The notes beneath the pieces are model-generated. The model had not been told where the DNA came from and did no database searches. It saw nothing but the letters and a program-made list of their open reading frames with translations. Made by a program: the position numbers and the translations under genes. A stretch of DNA of 64,000 nucleotides from JABDJZ01 sp047619685 (GTDB lineage Bacteria; Bacteroidota; Rhodothermia; Rhodothermales; UBA10348): positions 62,001-126,000 of the forward strand of contig JBLHLC010000004.1 of NCBI GenBank assembly GCA_047619685.1, written 5' to 3'. Of the stretch, positions 52,432 to 61,367 are shown piece after piece (the stretch's first letter is position 1; each line of letters starts with the position of its first letter).

Positions 52432-54386
52432 GCCCCGCTACGCCTGGCGGCAGCACCCGGGAAACCCGTGCGGGAAGGCGCGTGGCCTTTACCGTTGCCA
52501 TGGCGGCGCTACCTCTCGCCTTTTTTGTGCTCCTCGAGATTGGGCTTCGTCTGGCTGGTTTCGGGGCCTCCCTCCCCCTTTTCGTCCCCGTCCCGGGCGC
52601 GCCGGAATACTCCACCCAGAACAGGGACGTCGCTCACCGCTATTTCTCGCAACAGGCACGCGTGCCCACGTCAATCGGGGACGCCTTTCTGACGGACAAG
52701 ACGCCGGAGACGTACCGCATTTTTGTGCAGGGTGGTTCTTCGGCAGCAGGGTACCCGTTTTACTACGGAGGCAGCTTTTCCCGCATGTTGCAGCAACGGC
52801 TGCAGCAGACCTTCCCTGAGCGGCGGATCCAGGTCGTGAACACGGCGATGGCCGCGGTAAACTCGTACACACTTCTGGACTTCGCCCCCGAAATCGTGGC
52901 GCAACGGCCGGATGCCGTACTGATTTACGCCGGCCACAACGAGTTTTACGGAGCGCTCGGAGTCGGTTCGGCCGAGTCGCTCGGCAAAAGCCGGTGGGTG
53001 GTACGCGCGTATCTCCGGCTACAGCGGTGGCGGACGGTGCAACTGCTGAGGGCCGGGCTGTCCAAACTGGCTGGTGTCGTCAGTGGCCGAGGCGCCGGCG
53101 CGGCGCCAGGCGTGACGCTGATGGAGCGCATGGTGGGCGAGCAGGAGATCGCCCTCGGGAGCCCCGTCTACGCCGCGGGCATCGCCCAATTCCGAAGTAA
53201 CCTCCGCGAACTACTCGAGACCTATACAAAGGCCGGAATACGCGTGTTTGTGGGCACTGTGGCCAGCAATGAACGCGATCATCCCCCCTTTCTCTCCGCG
53301 CCGCAGGACGGAACGTCTTCGGATGACTGGTCGCGCAGCCTCGGCCAGGCCCAGGCTGCATCTGACCCGGTCCGGGCCCTCGAGGATCTTTTGGTCGCCG
53401 ACACGCTGGCGGCCGACGCGCCTTTTTTTTTGGGCAGAGCCCTGGACGCCCAGAGTCGTTTCCCGGAGGCCGCAGCGGCTTACATAAAGGCCAAGGATCG
53501 CGACCGGCTGCGGTTTCGGGCATCCGAAGACATCAACCGCGTCGTGCGGGAAGAGGCGGGTGCAGTCGGGGCAACGGTGGTGGACGTTCGCGTCGCCATG
53601 TCGGCTGCGTCTCCAGGGGGTGTCATTGACGGGACGCTCATGCTCGAGCACCTGCACCCCAACCTGGATGGCTATTTCTTGATGGCCGACGTGTTTTACG
53701 AGGCGCTGCGCGCCCAGGAGGTACTGACGCCGTGGGACCCCATTTCCAGGGAAGACGCACGCGGTGAAGTCCTGCTCACCGCCGTGGACTCACTCTTCGG
53801 AGCATACCGTGTCCTCCAGTTGAAGGGAAGCTGGCCCTTCGGCCCCCCGGGCACTACGTGGACCGACACCCTCAAGGCCCGCACGCCGCTGGAGGCCATT
53901 ACCATCCGCCTTTTCCGCAAGGAAATCTCCTGGTTTGAGGCTACAAACCTTCTGATCCAGATCCAGGAAGGCGGCGGAGATCACATGGGCATGCTACAGA
54001 CGGCCTTGGCCCAGATCCAGCAATACCCATTCCTGCCCGGTCCCTACGCGACGGCAGGACAGGCCATGCTTCGTCAGGGACGCCCGGACGAGGCCATGGT
54101 GTACTTCGGTGTGGCCCTCGATATCGAAGAGTCGGGCGCGGTCCGGGAAGTGATGGGCGATGTCCACGCCGCACTTGGGCGACACGCGGAGGCCAGGGAT
54201 TCCTATCTCCAGGCCACACGGATCGACGCCGAAAACCCCGAATACGTGCTCAAACTGGGCCGGTCGCACGCAATCCTCGGGGATACCCTGGCCGCCCACA
54301 CTGTCCTCCAGCAGTACCTGGCACGCAAGCCTGAGGACGCCCGGGTGGCGCGGGTCCTTGCCGCGCTGGACCAGGCCAGGCAGTAG
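52428..54386 (+). CDS. SGNH/GDSL-hydrolase-like protein with C-terminal TPRs
   Basis: About 652 residues from GTG 52428 (GTGA overlap). An N-terminal membrane anchor (FTVAMAALPLAFFVLLEIGLRL) is followed by an SGNH domain: IFVQGGSSAAGYPFYYGGSF (putative nucleophile Ser block), VVNTAMAAVNSYTLLDFAPE, LIYAGHNEFYGALG (Asn block) and EHLHPNLDGYFLMADVFY (last His). The C-terminal 110 residues form TPR helices (LRQGRPDEAMVYFGVAL, LGRHAEARDSYLQATRIDA). An O-acetyl esterase or transferase acting on surface glycans is plausible. It precedes the ASPIC/VCBS gene in the same direction. Confidence 0.8.
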   Translation: MSPATPGGSTRETRAGRRVAFTVAMAALPLAFFVLLEIGLRLAGFGASLPLFVPVPGAPEYSTQNRDVAHRYFSQQARVPTSIGDAFLTDKTPETYRIFVQGGSSAAGYPFYYGGSFSRMLQQRLQQTFPERRIQVVNTAMAAVNSYTLLDFAPEIVAQRPDAVLIYAGHNEFYGALGVGSAESLGKSRWVVRAYLRLQRWRTVQLLRAGLSKLAGVVSGRGAGAAPGVTLMERMVGEQEIALGSPVYAAGIAQFRSNLRELLETYTKAGIRVFVGTVASNERDHPPFLSAPQDGTSSDDWSRSLGQAQAASDPVRALEDLLVADTLAADAPFFLGRALDAQSRFPEAAAAYIKAKDRDRLRFRASEDINRVVREEAGAVGATVVDVRVAMSAASPGGVIDGTLMLEHLHPNLDGYFLMADVFYEALRAQEVLTPWDPISREDARGEVLLTAVDSLFGAYRVLQLKGSWPFGPPGTTWTDTLKARTPLEAITIRLFRKEISWFEATNLLIQIQEGGGDHMGMLQTALAQIQQYPFLPGPYATAGQAMLRQGRPDEAMVYFGVALDIEESGAVREVMGDVHAALGRHAEARDSYLQATRIDAENPEYVLKLGRSHAILGDTLAAHTVLQQYLARKPEDARVARVLAALDQARQ

Positions 54387-54472
54387 TGCCCTCCCGACCG
54401 GGGAGCCTGGGCGTGAACTCCGCGTTTAGCAGGTTTCGCCAGCTTCCGGACTGCGTGCAAAAGTCTCGATAC

Positions 54473-56257
54473 ATGCCCCGCCCGCCTACACTGCGCGACC
54501 TGGTGGTGATCATGTTGTTGGGTCTCGGAGGCGCCCTCTGGCCGGTTGGGCCCAGTGCGTCCAGTGCGTCCAGTGCGTCAGCCCAGACGCTGAGATTCGA
54601 AGATGCCACCCAGAGCGCCGGCATGACACTGACCTCGCGCGGTCATGGCGTGGCGGTGCGCGACTATGACAAGGACGGGTGGCCCGACCTCTTTGTGGTG
54701 TCGTCGAATGGGCCCGGCGCTCTCTTTCGAAATCAGCGCGACGGCACATTCCAGGAAGCCATCGGGACGGGAATCGACGTAAATGGCCGCTACGCGGCTC
54801 CGGCGTGGGCTGACATAAACAACGACGGATGGGCTGATCTGATCGTGGTCGGCCAGAATGCCCCGAACAAGATCTACCTGGCGCAGGGAGACGGCACCTT
54901 CGAAGACGTCTCGGCAGACAGCGGCATCGACCTTGATGCCCGCAGTGCGCTTGCCGTGTTTGGGGACTACGACACGGATGGGCTGGTGGATCTCTTCATC
55001 GCCGTGGACGACGCCGCAGACCAGCTCTACCACAATCTTGGGGGCGGCCGGTTTGAAGACGTGTCGGTAGCCGCAGGAATAACCGGTCCGGATCACGCCG
55101 TTCCCATGCAGGCCATGTGGTTCGACTATGACCACAACGGCACGCAGGACCTTTTTGCGGTGCATGACGGGTTTGAGGACAGCCGCCTCCATCGAAACAT
55201 GGGATACCTGCCGCTCATCGATCAGGCCAGGGCCACCGGCTTCGACGACGTCGGCGCGGGCAACAGCATGGGACAGGCCTGGGCGGATGTGGACGGCGAT
55301 GGGTGGGAAGACGTCTACGTGAGTCGCCTTGGAGAGGCGGGCCTCTACATGAATCAGCAAGGAAATGGCTTCCTGCAGATTGAAGACGCGCTCGGGGCGT
55401 GGCGTAACGGGATGGCCTGGGGCACGGTCTTCGCCGACTTCGACAACGATCTGGATCCAGACATCTTTGTGGTCAACACCTCGGGATACGACGGCACCAA
55501 GACGCTGCTTTATGAGAACCGGGATTCCTGGTTCTACGACAGATCGCAGTCCGCAGGCGTGTCGCTTCGCACGGAAACGCAGGGACTCGCGACGTTCGAT
55601 TATGACCTTGATGGCCTGGTAGACCTTGTTTTTCCCGATCACGACGGACGCGTCCGTGTGCTTCGCGGAACGTCAGAAATGCCCGGCAACTGGTTGCGAA
55701 TCCAGCTCGAGGGGCTCACGGCAAACCGGGACGCCATCGGGGCGCGCGTTGAACTTCGTGCAGGAGGCCAAGTCCTCACGCGATTCGTTTCAGGAGGCGA
55801 CAGCTACTGCTCGCAGAGTGAGCCGGTGATGCACTTCGGGCTTGGAGCCGCCTCTTCCGTGGACGCTGTGGTCGTCCACTGGGGCGGAGATAATACCGAG
55901 GCTTTTGGCTCGCTGACTGCCGGCAGCTACACCCTGAGGCAAGGCTCGGGTACCGCGGTGGGGGTAGCCGCGCAGCCGGTGCCTGAAATCCCGGCCTCCG
56001 AGACCCTCGTGGAGGCTTTTCCCAACCCCTTCTCTGCCGATACCAGTATCAGGGTTCACCTTCCGCTGGCCCAACAGGCACGGATTTCCGTGTTTGACGT
56101 GCGCGGGCGAGAGGTGGCCATCCTGGCCCAGGGCAGCATGCCCGCAGGTTGGAACGCAATCAATCTGCAAGCTGAGGACCTGGTAACCGGCATTTACTTC
56201 ATAAGACTGGAAACCCAATCGGGAATTAGGACTATCGCCGTGGCACGCACCCGATAA
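54473..56257 (+). CDS. VCBS/FG-GAP and ASPIC/UnbV protein with T9SS sorting domain
   Basis: About 594 residues from ATG 54473 with a signal peptide; a GTG at 54386 would add 29 residues. Repeated FG-GAP/VCBS calcium-type motifs appear as DYDKDGWPDLFVV, DINNDGWADLIVV, DYDTDGLVDLFIA, DVDGDGWEDVYVS and DFDNDLDPDIFVV. An ASPIC/UnbV domain follows (NWLRIQLEG, AVVVHWGG), as in CRTAC1-like proteins. A type A sorting domain ends the protein (AFPNPFSADTSIRVHL, VFDVRGREV, GIYFIRLET). The beta-propeller is probably displayed at the cell surface. Confidence 0.9.
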   Translation: MPRPPTLRDLVVIMLLGLGGALWPVGPSASSASSASAQTLRFEDATQSAGMTLTSRGHGVAVRDYDKDGWPDLFVVSSNGPGALFRNQRDGTFQEAIGTGIDVNGRYAAPAWADINNDGWADLIVVGQNAPNKIYLAQGDGTFEDVSADSGIDLDARSALAVFGDYDTDGLVDLFIAVDDAADQLYHNLGGGRFEDVSVAAGITGPDHAVPMQAMWFDYDHNGTQDLFAVHDGFEDSRLHRNMGYLPLIDQARATGFDDVGAGNSMGQAWADVDGDGWEDVYVSRLGEAGLYMNQQGNGFLQIEDALGAWRNGMAWGTVFADFDNDLDPDIFVVNTSGYDGTKTLLYENRDSWFYDRSQSAGVSLRTETQGLATFDYDLDGLVDLVFPDHDGRVRVLRGTSEMPGNWLRIQLEGLTANRDAIGARVELRAGGQVLTRFVSGGDSYCSQSEPVMHFGLGAASSVDAVVVHWGGDNTEAFGSLTAGSYTLRQGSGTAVGVAAQPVPEIPASETLVEAFPNPFSADTSIRVHLPLAQQARISVFDVRGREVAILAQGSMPAGWNAINLQAEDLVTGIYFIRLETQSGIRTIAVARTR

Positions 56258-56285
56258 TCGCCAAACTCTGACCTCGCGCTCACGC

Positions 56286-57560
56286 ATGAGATTCCTTGCT
56301 CCGCTTTCCTTTCTCCTCATGGGAGCCGCGCTGGCCTACATCGGCCTGAAGCCCCCTGTGGCCGCGCCCCCGGTAATGCCGGTTGTCCCGGTTGCTACGA
56401 CCGACCACTTCGGGGTGGAGACGGACCGCTATTTCGTCCAGGTCGAGTCCATCCGATCCGGGGACACGTTTTCGGATCTGCTTGCCCCATACAGCGTGTC
56501 TGCCGAGGCCATTGCGGAGATAGTTGAGAAGGCAAAGGCGGTTTTTGACATACGCAAGCTGCAGCCGAATCACGATCTGCACGTCTACTACTCCCCCGAT
56601 TCCCTGCGCGAAGTGAAATTGGCCATCTACGAGGCCGACCCCACCCGCTACGTCGTATTTGATTTCGCCGACAGCCTGAGCGCCCGCATCGTGGAGCGCG
56701 ATGTGCGGACCTCTACCAGGTCTATTTCAGGAGTCGTGGAGCGGTCGCTCTACGAAACCCTGGAAGACCTTCGTGTGGATCCCTTCCTTGCCGTCCGAAT
56801 GTCAGAGGTCTACGCCTGGCAGATTGACTTTGGGCGTCTTCAGGTGGGCGACCGGTTTACGGTAGCCTTCGAAGAGCGGTACGTGGGTAGCGAGCGTATT
56901 GGTTTGGGCCAGGTGTTGGCCGCCACCTTTGTACATGGCACCCGGGAATTCGAAGCGTTTCACTACGCGGAAGGCGAGCGAGAGGAGTACTTCGACGGGG
57001 ACGGCAACAGTCTTCGAAAGGCGTTCCTGATTGCGCCGGTCGAGTACAAGCGAATCAGTTCGCGCTACTCCGGTCGCAGATTCCATCCGGTCCAGAAGCG
57101 CTACAAGGCCCATCTGGGGACAGACTACGCCGCCAACCCAGGCACGCCGATTCATGCGACCGGCGACGGTACAGTGACCGATGCTCGGTACGGAAACGCC
57201 AACGGCAACTTCGTCAAGATCAAGCACAACGGGACCTACTCGACGCAGTACCTGCACATGCAGAAGATCAAGTCCGGAATCCGTCCCGGCGTGGCTGTCA
57301 GGCAGGGAGACGTCATTGGCTACGTGGGCTCCACGGGACTTGCGCGGGGGCCCCACGTCTGCTACCGTTTCTGGAAGAACGGCCGGCAGGTGGACCATCT
57401 GCGCCAGGACCTTCCTTCGGTGGATCCTCTTCCGGCAGCAGCACTCGCCGACTTCGAAGTTCAGCGAGATCGCTGGCGGGCCCACCTTGCTGCGCAGGCC
57501 CCGGTCATGACCCGCACGCCCGTCGGTACGCAGGCCGCGTCATTGGCTCCTGGACTCTAG
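56286..57560 (+). CDS. M23-family peptidoglycan endopeptidase
   Basis: A 424-residue envelope peptidase with an N-terminal membrane anchor or signal (FLAPLSFLLMGAALAYIGL). A middle region resembles the opacity-associated/LysM-like part of MepM-type enzymes (SIRSGDTFSDLLAPYSVSAEAI). The LytM domain (about 260-390) has SSRYSGRRFHPVQKRYKAHLGTDY with the first zinc His and Asp, TQYLHMQKI, and GPHVCYRFWKNGRQVD. In the last the usual H-x-H is H-V-C, a variant I know from Bacteroidota homologues. Its TAG stop shares CTAG with the opposite lipoprotein gene. Confidence 0.9.
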   Translation: MRFLAPLSFLLMGAALAYIGLKPPVAAPPVMPVVPVATTDHFGVETDRYFVQVESIRSGDTFSDLLAPYSVSAEAIAEIVEKAKAVFDIRKLQPNHDLHVYYSPDSLREVKLAIYEADPTRYVVFDFADSLSARIVERDVRTSTRSISGVVERSLYETLEDLRVDPFLAVRMSEVYAWQIDFGRLQVGDRFTVAFEERYVGSERIGLGQVLAATFVHGTREFEAFHYAEGEREEYFDGDGNSLRKAFLIAPVEYKRISSRYSGRRFHPVQKRYKAHLGTDYAANPGTPIHATGDGTVTDARYGNANGNFVKIKHNGTYSTQYLHMQKIKSGIRPGVAVRQGDVIGYVGSTGLARGPHVCYRFWKNGRQVDHLRQDLPSVDPLPAAALADFEVQRDRWRAHLAAQAPVMTRTPVGTQAASLAPGL

Positions 57561-58330
57561 TCCGCCAGGTAGCTCTTGAGCGAATCTGATCCCAGGTAGC
57601 GTCCCTCGGCGTTCGTGAACCAGTGTATGGACTGGGTCAGGTTCATGCCCTCCGCCTCGACGATGCCCTGGAAGTCGATGTACTCGCCATCATTCGCGGC
57701 CTCATCGTGATAGAACCTGCTTCCGACAAGGCGGGCCGTGTCGGCGTCGAAATAGAAGTACCACACGTCGGAGCCCACGGCAGGGTCATACATGACCTTG
57801 ATACGCTGGACGTCCTTGCCCATGAACGTGGTATCCAGAACGGCCGGCTGAACCAGCGTACCCTCATCGACCAGCTTCATGGGAAGACCGTGCATGAACG
57901 CATAGTATTCCCGCCACCACGCCAGGCCATCGGGGCACTCCAGCCGGTAGCGTGCGCCCTGCGTAGAATCCGGCACGACGCCATTGACCGAAGCGGCGCA
58001 GTTCTCGGCATCAAAGTAGGCTTCGACCATGTCCTCGCCACGGTTCTGCCGCATGCCGAAAGAGCCGGCCAGCGGATCCAGCCGCATGCTGGTCTCCCGC
58101 ACAAACCCGTCGGGTCGGCGCTCCGCCAGGTCAATCCGGTGCGGACGCCCGTACCAGGCGCCGGCCGGGTCGTGAAAGCGAATGCTTCGTGCAACGAGGG
58201 CTTCGGCATCGGAAAGGCCCTCGTCCTGCCCCGGCTCCCCGCACGCGCCGATCAATAACGCGGCGAATATCAACACGAATGGGAGAACGCGCCGGGCTGG
58301 TACCGGTAGTATCCGCTGAACTTTCTGCAT
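57557..58330 (-). CDS. DUF6503-like lipoprotein
   Basis: A 257-residue protein from ATG 58330 with a lipoprotein leader (FVLIFAALLIGACGEPG). The body (AEALVARSIRFHDPAGAW, DGLAWWREYYAFMHGLPMKL, VWYFYFDADTARLVGSRFYHD, GEYIDFQGIVEAEGM) matches my memory of the DUF6503 family of Bacteroidota lipoproteins, related in style to LolA-like periplasmic proteins. No catalytic motif is visible. Divergent from the polyketide synthase with about 50 bases between starts. Confidence 0.75.
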   Translation of the reverse strand: MQKVQRILPVPARRVLPFVLIFAALLIGACGEPGQDEGLSDAEALVARSIRFHDPAGAWYGRPHRIDLAERRPDGFVRETSMRLDPLAGSFGMRQNRGEDMVEAYFDAENCAASVNGVVPDSTQGARYRLECPDGLAWWREYYAFMHGLPMKLVDEGTLVQPAVLDTTFMGKDVQRIKVMYDPAVGSDVWYFYFDADTARLVGSRFYHDEAANDGEYIDFQGIVEAEGMNLTQSIHWFTNAEGRYLGSDSLKSYLAD

Positions 58331-58382
58331 CTTTGTCTTTGTTGAGCCCGCAGAATATCGGGTAGACCCGCGCCAAGTGTCC

Positions 58383-59525
58383 ATGTCAAGACCGGTTTTG
58401 ATTCATAGCGTGGAGACTCGGGTGCCCCCAAACGCCTACAGGCAGGAGGAAATCGGAGGTGTTCTGAGCCGCGACCTGGAGCCGGGCGGCCGGGGCGACA
58501 AACTCTCACAACGCATCTACAGGCACTCCGGGATCGAGACGCGGCACTCCGTGATTGCTGGATATCATGCGGGCCAGGGCGATGGGCTCTTCTTCGATGG
58601 GGCCTCCGGAAGTTTCCTTTCTCCTACTACCGGGGAGCGGAATGACAAATATATTGCCGAGGCCAAGCCGCTCTTCGTGGAAACGGCTCGCCAGGCCCTG
58701 GATGCGTCCCCCTTCGGCCCATCGGATGTCACGCATGTCGTCACCGTGTCCTGCACAGGCTTTTTTGCCCCCGGCCCGGACTACTACATTCTACGCGATC
58801 TGGGACTGCCGGCCAGCACGCAGCGCTACCACGTGGGGTTTATGGGCTGCTTCGCTGCATTCCCTGCCCTTCGCATGGCGGCGGCGTTCTGCAAAAGCGA
58901 CCCCGAGGCCGTAGTTCTTGTGGTGTGCCTGGAACTCTGCACGTTGCATCTGGAACCCTCCGAGGTCATAGACAACATCATCGCCTGCTCCGTTTTTGCG
59001 GACGGCGCGGCTGGCGTTGTGGTGAGCAGCCGGACGGCTGCGTCCGGGGCAGCGTCGTCCGGAGCTGCCTCCACGTCCGGGCCATCTGCGGCGCTGGAGT
59101 TTGTGGACTCCGTCACGCGACTCGCGCCTGACTCAGAAGATGACATGGCCTGGCGGATCGGCGATCGCGGATTTGAGATGGTTCTTTCCACGTACGTTCC
59201 CAAGATTATCGGCGCCCAGGTCGGAGGCATCGTCGATGAAATGCTTGACGAAACCGGCAGAGACCGCGCCGACGTGTCGCACTGGTGGATCCACCCCGGC
59301 GGAAGAGCCATCCTGGATCACGTCCAGGCGGGGCTCGATCTGGCTCCGGACGCCCTGGATCCTTCGCGGGCTGTTCTGGCCCAAAACGGAAACATGAGCA
59401 GTGCGACCATCCTCTTCGTGCTGAAGGAGGCCCTCAGCAGAGGTGTGGCTCCGGGAGAGTTGGCATACGCGATGGCCTTTGGGCCCGGCCTCACCGTTGA
59501 AAGTGCATTGCTGCGGGGAGTCTGA
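58383..59525 (+). CDS. type III polyketide synthase
   Basis: A 380-residue chalcone-synthase-like enzyme (ATG 58383; GTG 58377 also possible). It extends an acyl-CoA starter with malonyl-CoA units. The catalytic Cys lies in VVTVSCTGFFAPGPDYYI, the His in WWIHPGGRAILDHV and the Asn in LAQNGNMSSATILFVL, and GFMGCFAAFPALR and AFGPGLTVESALL are typical. An Ala/Ser/Gly-rich insertion (ASGAASSGAASTSGPS) is seen in a surface loop. It is coupled (TGATG) to a methyltransferase and then a flavoprotein, an arrangement like the srs phenolic-lipid operon of Streptomyces griseus. Confidence 0.94.
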   Translation: MSRPVLIHSVETRVPPNAYRQEEIGGVLSRDLEPGGRGDKLSQRIYRHSGIETRHSVIAGYHAGQGDGLFFDGASGSFLSPTTGERNDKYIAEAKPLFVETARQALDASPFGPSDVTHVVTVSCTGFFAPGPDYYILRDLGLPASTQRYHVGFMGCFAAFPALRMAAAFCKSDPEAVVLVVCLELCTLHLEPSEVIDNIIACSVFADGAAGVVVSSRTAASGAASSGAASTSGPSAALEFVDSVTRLAPDSEDDMAWRIGDRGFEMVLSTYVPKIIGAQVGGIVDEMLDETGRDRADVSHWWIHPGGRAILDHVQAGLDLAPDALDPSRAVLAQNGNMSSATILFVLKEALSRGVAPGELAYAMAFGPGLTVESALLRGV

Positions 59526-60223
59526 TGTCCACCTACTTCCTCGGAGAGAGACAGCAAGAACTGGTCGAACTGATGGACGACCCGGCGTGCGACCTGCGGC
59601 TGCTGGACAACACCTACGCTCATTTTGCCACGCTCAACCGCCTGATTGCCGGCTGGACCTCCGTCTATCGGAGGTGGATTCGGCCTCGCCTCCGACGCGG
59701 TCCGGCCACCGTGCTGGACATAGGTTGCGGTGGCGGCGATGTACTGCGTCTGCTGGCCGGACTCGCAAACCGCGACGGTCTGGTCCTGCTCGGGACAGGG
59801 ATAGACCCCGATGAGCGGGCAATTGCTTTCGCGTCGCGAACGAACGCGGCCAAGGCCTCTGGGATAGAGCTCCTTCCGCATCACAGCAAGGACCTGGTCC
59901 GGGAGGGCCGCACCTTCGACTTTGTGATCTCCAACCATGTGCTGCATCATCTGGATGCCGACGCCATGACACAGTTTCTTGCCGATTCCGAGGCGCTCGC
60001 GACAGTTGCAGCGGTGCACAACGACATTCGTCGGCACGACCTGGGCTACGCGGGGTTTGAGATCCTGAGTCTTGCATTCATGGATTCGTTCATTCGGCCG
60101 GACGGCAAAACTTCCATTCGGCGAAGTTATTCGCGGGATGAACTCGCTGCGGTCCTGCCCGACGACTGGACGGCCCGCACGCTTTTTCCGTTCAGGTTGT
60201 TGGCCGTTCACGTCGCCACGTGA
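59525..60223 (+). CDS. SAM-dependent methyltransferase
   Basis: A 232-residue class I methyltransferase with motif I VLDIGCGGGDVLRLLAG, an acidic loop GTGIDPDERAIAFA and motif IV-like FDFVISNHVLHHL. The N-terminal part (LMDDPACDLRLLDNTYAHFATLN) fits methyltransferases of type III PKS clusters. It probably methylates the aromatic or pyrone product of the preceding enzyme. Starts overlap on both sides (TGATG before, GTGA after). Confidence 0.9.
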   Translation: MSTYFLGERQQELVELMDDPACDLRLLDNTYAHFATLNRLIAGWTSVYRRWIRPRLRRGPATVLDIGCGGGDVLRLLAGLANRDGLVLLGTGIDPDERAIAFASRTNAAKASGIELLPHHSKDLVREGRTFDFVISNHVLHHLDADAMTQFLADSEALATVAAVHNDIRRHDLGYAGFEILSLAFMDSFIRPDGKTSIRRSYSRDELAAVLPDDWTARTLFPFRLLAVHVAT

Positions 60224-61350
60224 GCCCCGTAGATGTCATAATCGTCGGTGCCGGTCCGGTCGGACTGGATCTTGCCAATCGGCTGCTGTTGGATGGGCGA
60301 ACGGTGGCGCTGCTGGAATCGCGGACCTTGCGGGGGGGCTACTCAAGGTCCATTGGCATCCATGCGCCCTCACTCGAACTGCTGACCGACACGGGAGTGA
60401 CGGATGCGCTCGTTGCCGCCGGCATTCCGATTACGGAGGGCGTCGGGTTTATCGACTCGAAACCCATCGGGACGCTTCGCCTGGACGACGGCCCGCCGCC
60501 CTTTCAGTTCGTCCTGGCCATCCCGCAGAACCGCACCGAGGAGATCATGGAGGAACGCCTTCGATCCCTGTCACCAGACGCGCTTCGCCTGGGCGTGCGT
60601 GTACAGTCCGTAACGCTTGCGGAGCATGGAGTCAGCGTGCACACGGCCGAGGACGACACCATCCGCGGCCGCTTCCTGGTAGGCTGTGACGGCATGCGCA
60701 GCACGATCCGCGAGTCTCTCGGAATCTCATGGACCGGCGGTGCCTACACGGATAGCTATGCGATGGCTGACTTCCGAGATGACTCTGACCTGGATTCACG
60801 TGCTGCAATATTCCTGACACGGCCCGGCTTGGTGGAGTCATTTCCTTTGCCGGACGGTCAGCGCCGATGGGTCGTGCGTACGGAGACCCTGCGAAAGACC
60901 CCGTCTCCTGAGGCCCTCGCCTTTCTTGTGTCGGAGCGTACCGGATTGGAGCTTGACCCCGGGACCGCGTCCGGCGTGATGGGGTTTGGCGTTAATCGCT
61001 TCCTGGCAGGATCCATGGCAAAAGGGCGAGCGCTTCTGGCGGGCGATGCCGCCCACGTGATCAGCCCGATCGGCGGCCAAGGCATGAACATCGGCTGGAT
61101 GGACAGTCAACACGCGTCGCTCGTCCTGGGTGCGGCGCTGAGCCAGCGGTCCGGATATGAGGAGGCGTTTGCTGCCTATTGGGCCAGGCAGCGTCAAATA
61201 GCCACGCGCGCCGCCCGGCGGGCGGAATTCAATATGGCGTTCGGGCGTCCGGGGCCCTGGGCTCCGTTCGTGCGAACGGCGGCCAGACTCATGCTGAAAC
61301 CGCCGTTCCGGAAGTACTTCACTCGTCAGTTCACGATGCGCGGGCTATAG
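60220..61350 (+). CDS. FAD-dependent monooxygenase
   Basis: A 376-residue flavoprotein of the aromatic hydroxylase (UbiH/PHBH) type, GTG start. The dinucleotide fold is DVIIVGAGPVGLDLANRLLL, the DG motif region is GRFLVGCDGMRSTIRESLG, and the FAD-ribityl motif is RALLAGDAAHVISPIGGQGMN. It probably hydroxylates the polyketide product to a quinol or resorcinol derivative, as the third gene of the cassette. Confidence 0.92.
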   Translation: MSPVDVIIVGAGPVGLDLANRLLLDGRTVALLESRTLRGGYSRSIGIHAPSLELLTDTGVTDALVAAGIPITEGVGFIDSKPIGTLRLDDGPPPFQFVLAIPQNRTEEIMEERLRSLSPDALRLGVRVQSVTLAEHGVSVHTAEDDTIRGRFLVGCDGMRSTIRESLGISWTGGAYTDSYAMADFRDDSDLDSRAAIFLTRPGLVESFPLPDGQRRWVVRTETLRKTPSPEALAFLVSERTGLELDPGTASGVMGFGVNRFLAGSMAKGRALLAGDAAHVISPIGGQGMNIGWMDSQHASLVLGAALSQRSGYEEAFAAYWARQRQIATRAARRAEFNMAFGRPGPWAPFVRTAARLMLKPPFRKYFTRQFTMRGL

Positions 61351-61367
61351 GAAGCCGCGGCATCGCG

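Noticed and set aside
57341..57400. Inactive M23 peptidase because H-x-H reads H-V-C
   Set aside because: The same variant is familiar from Bacteroidota homologues, and the other zinc ligands and the catalytic His are present.
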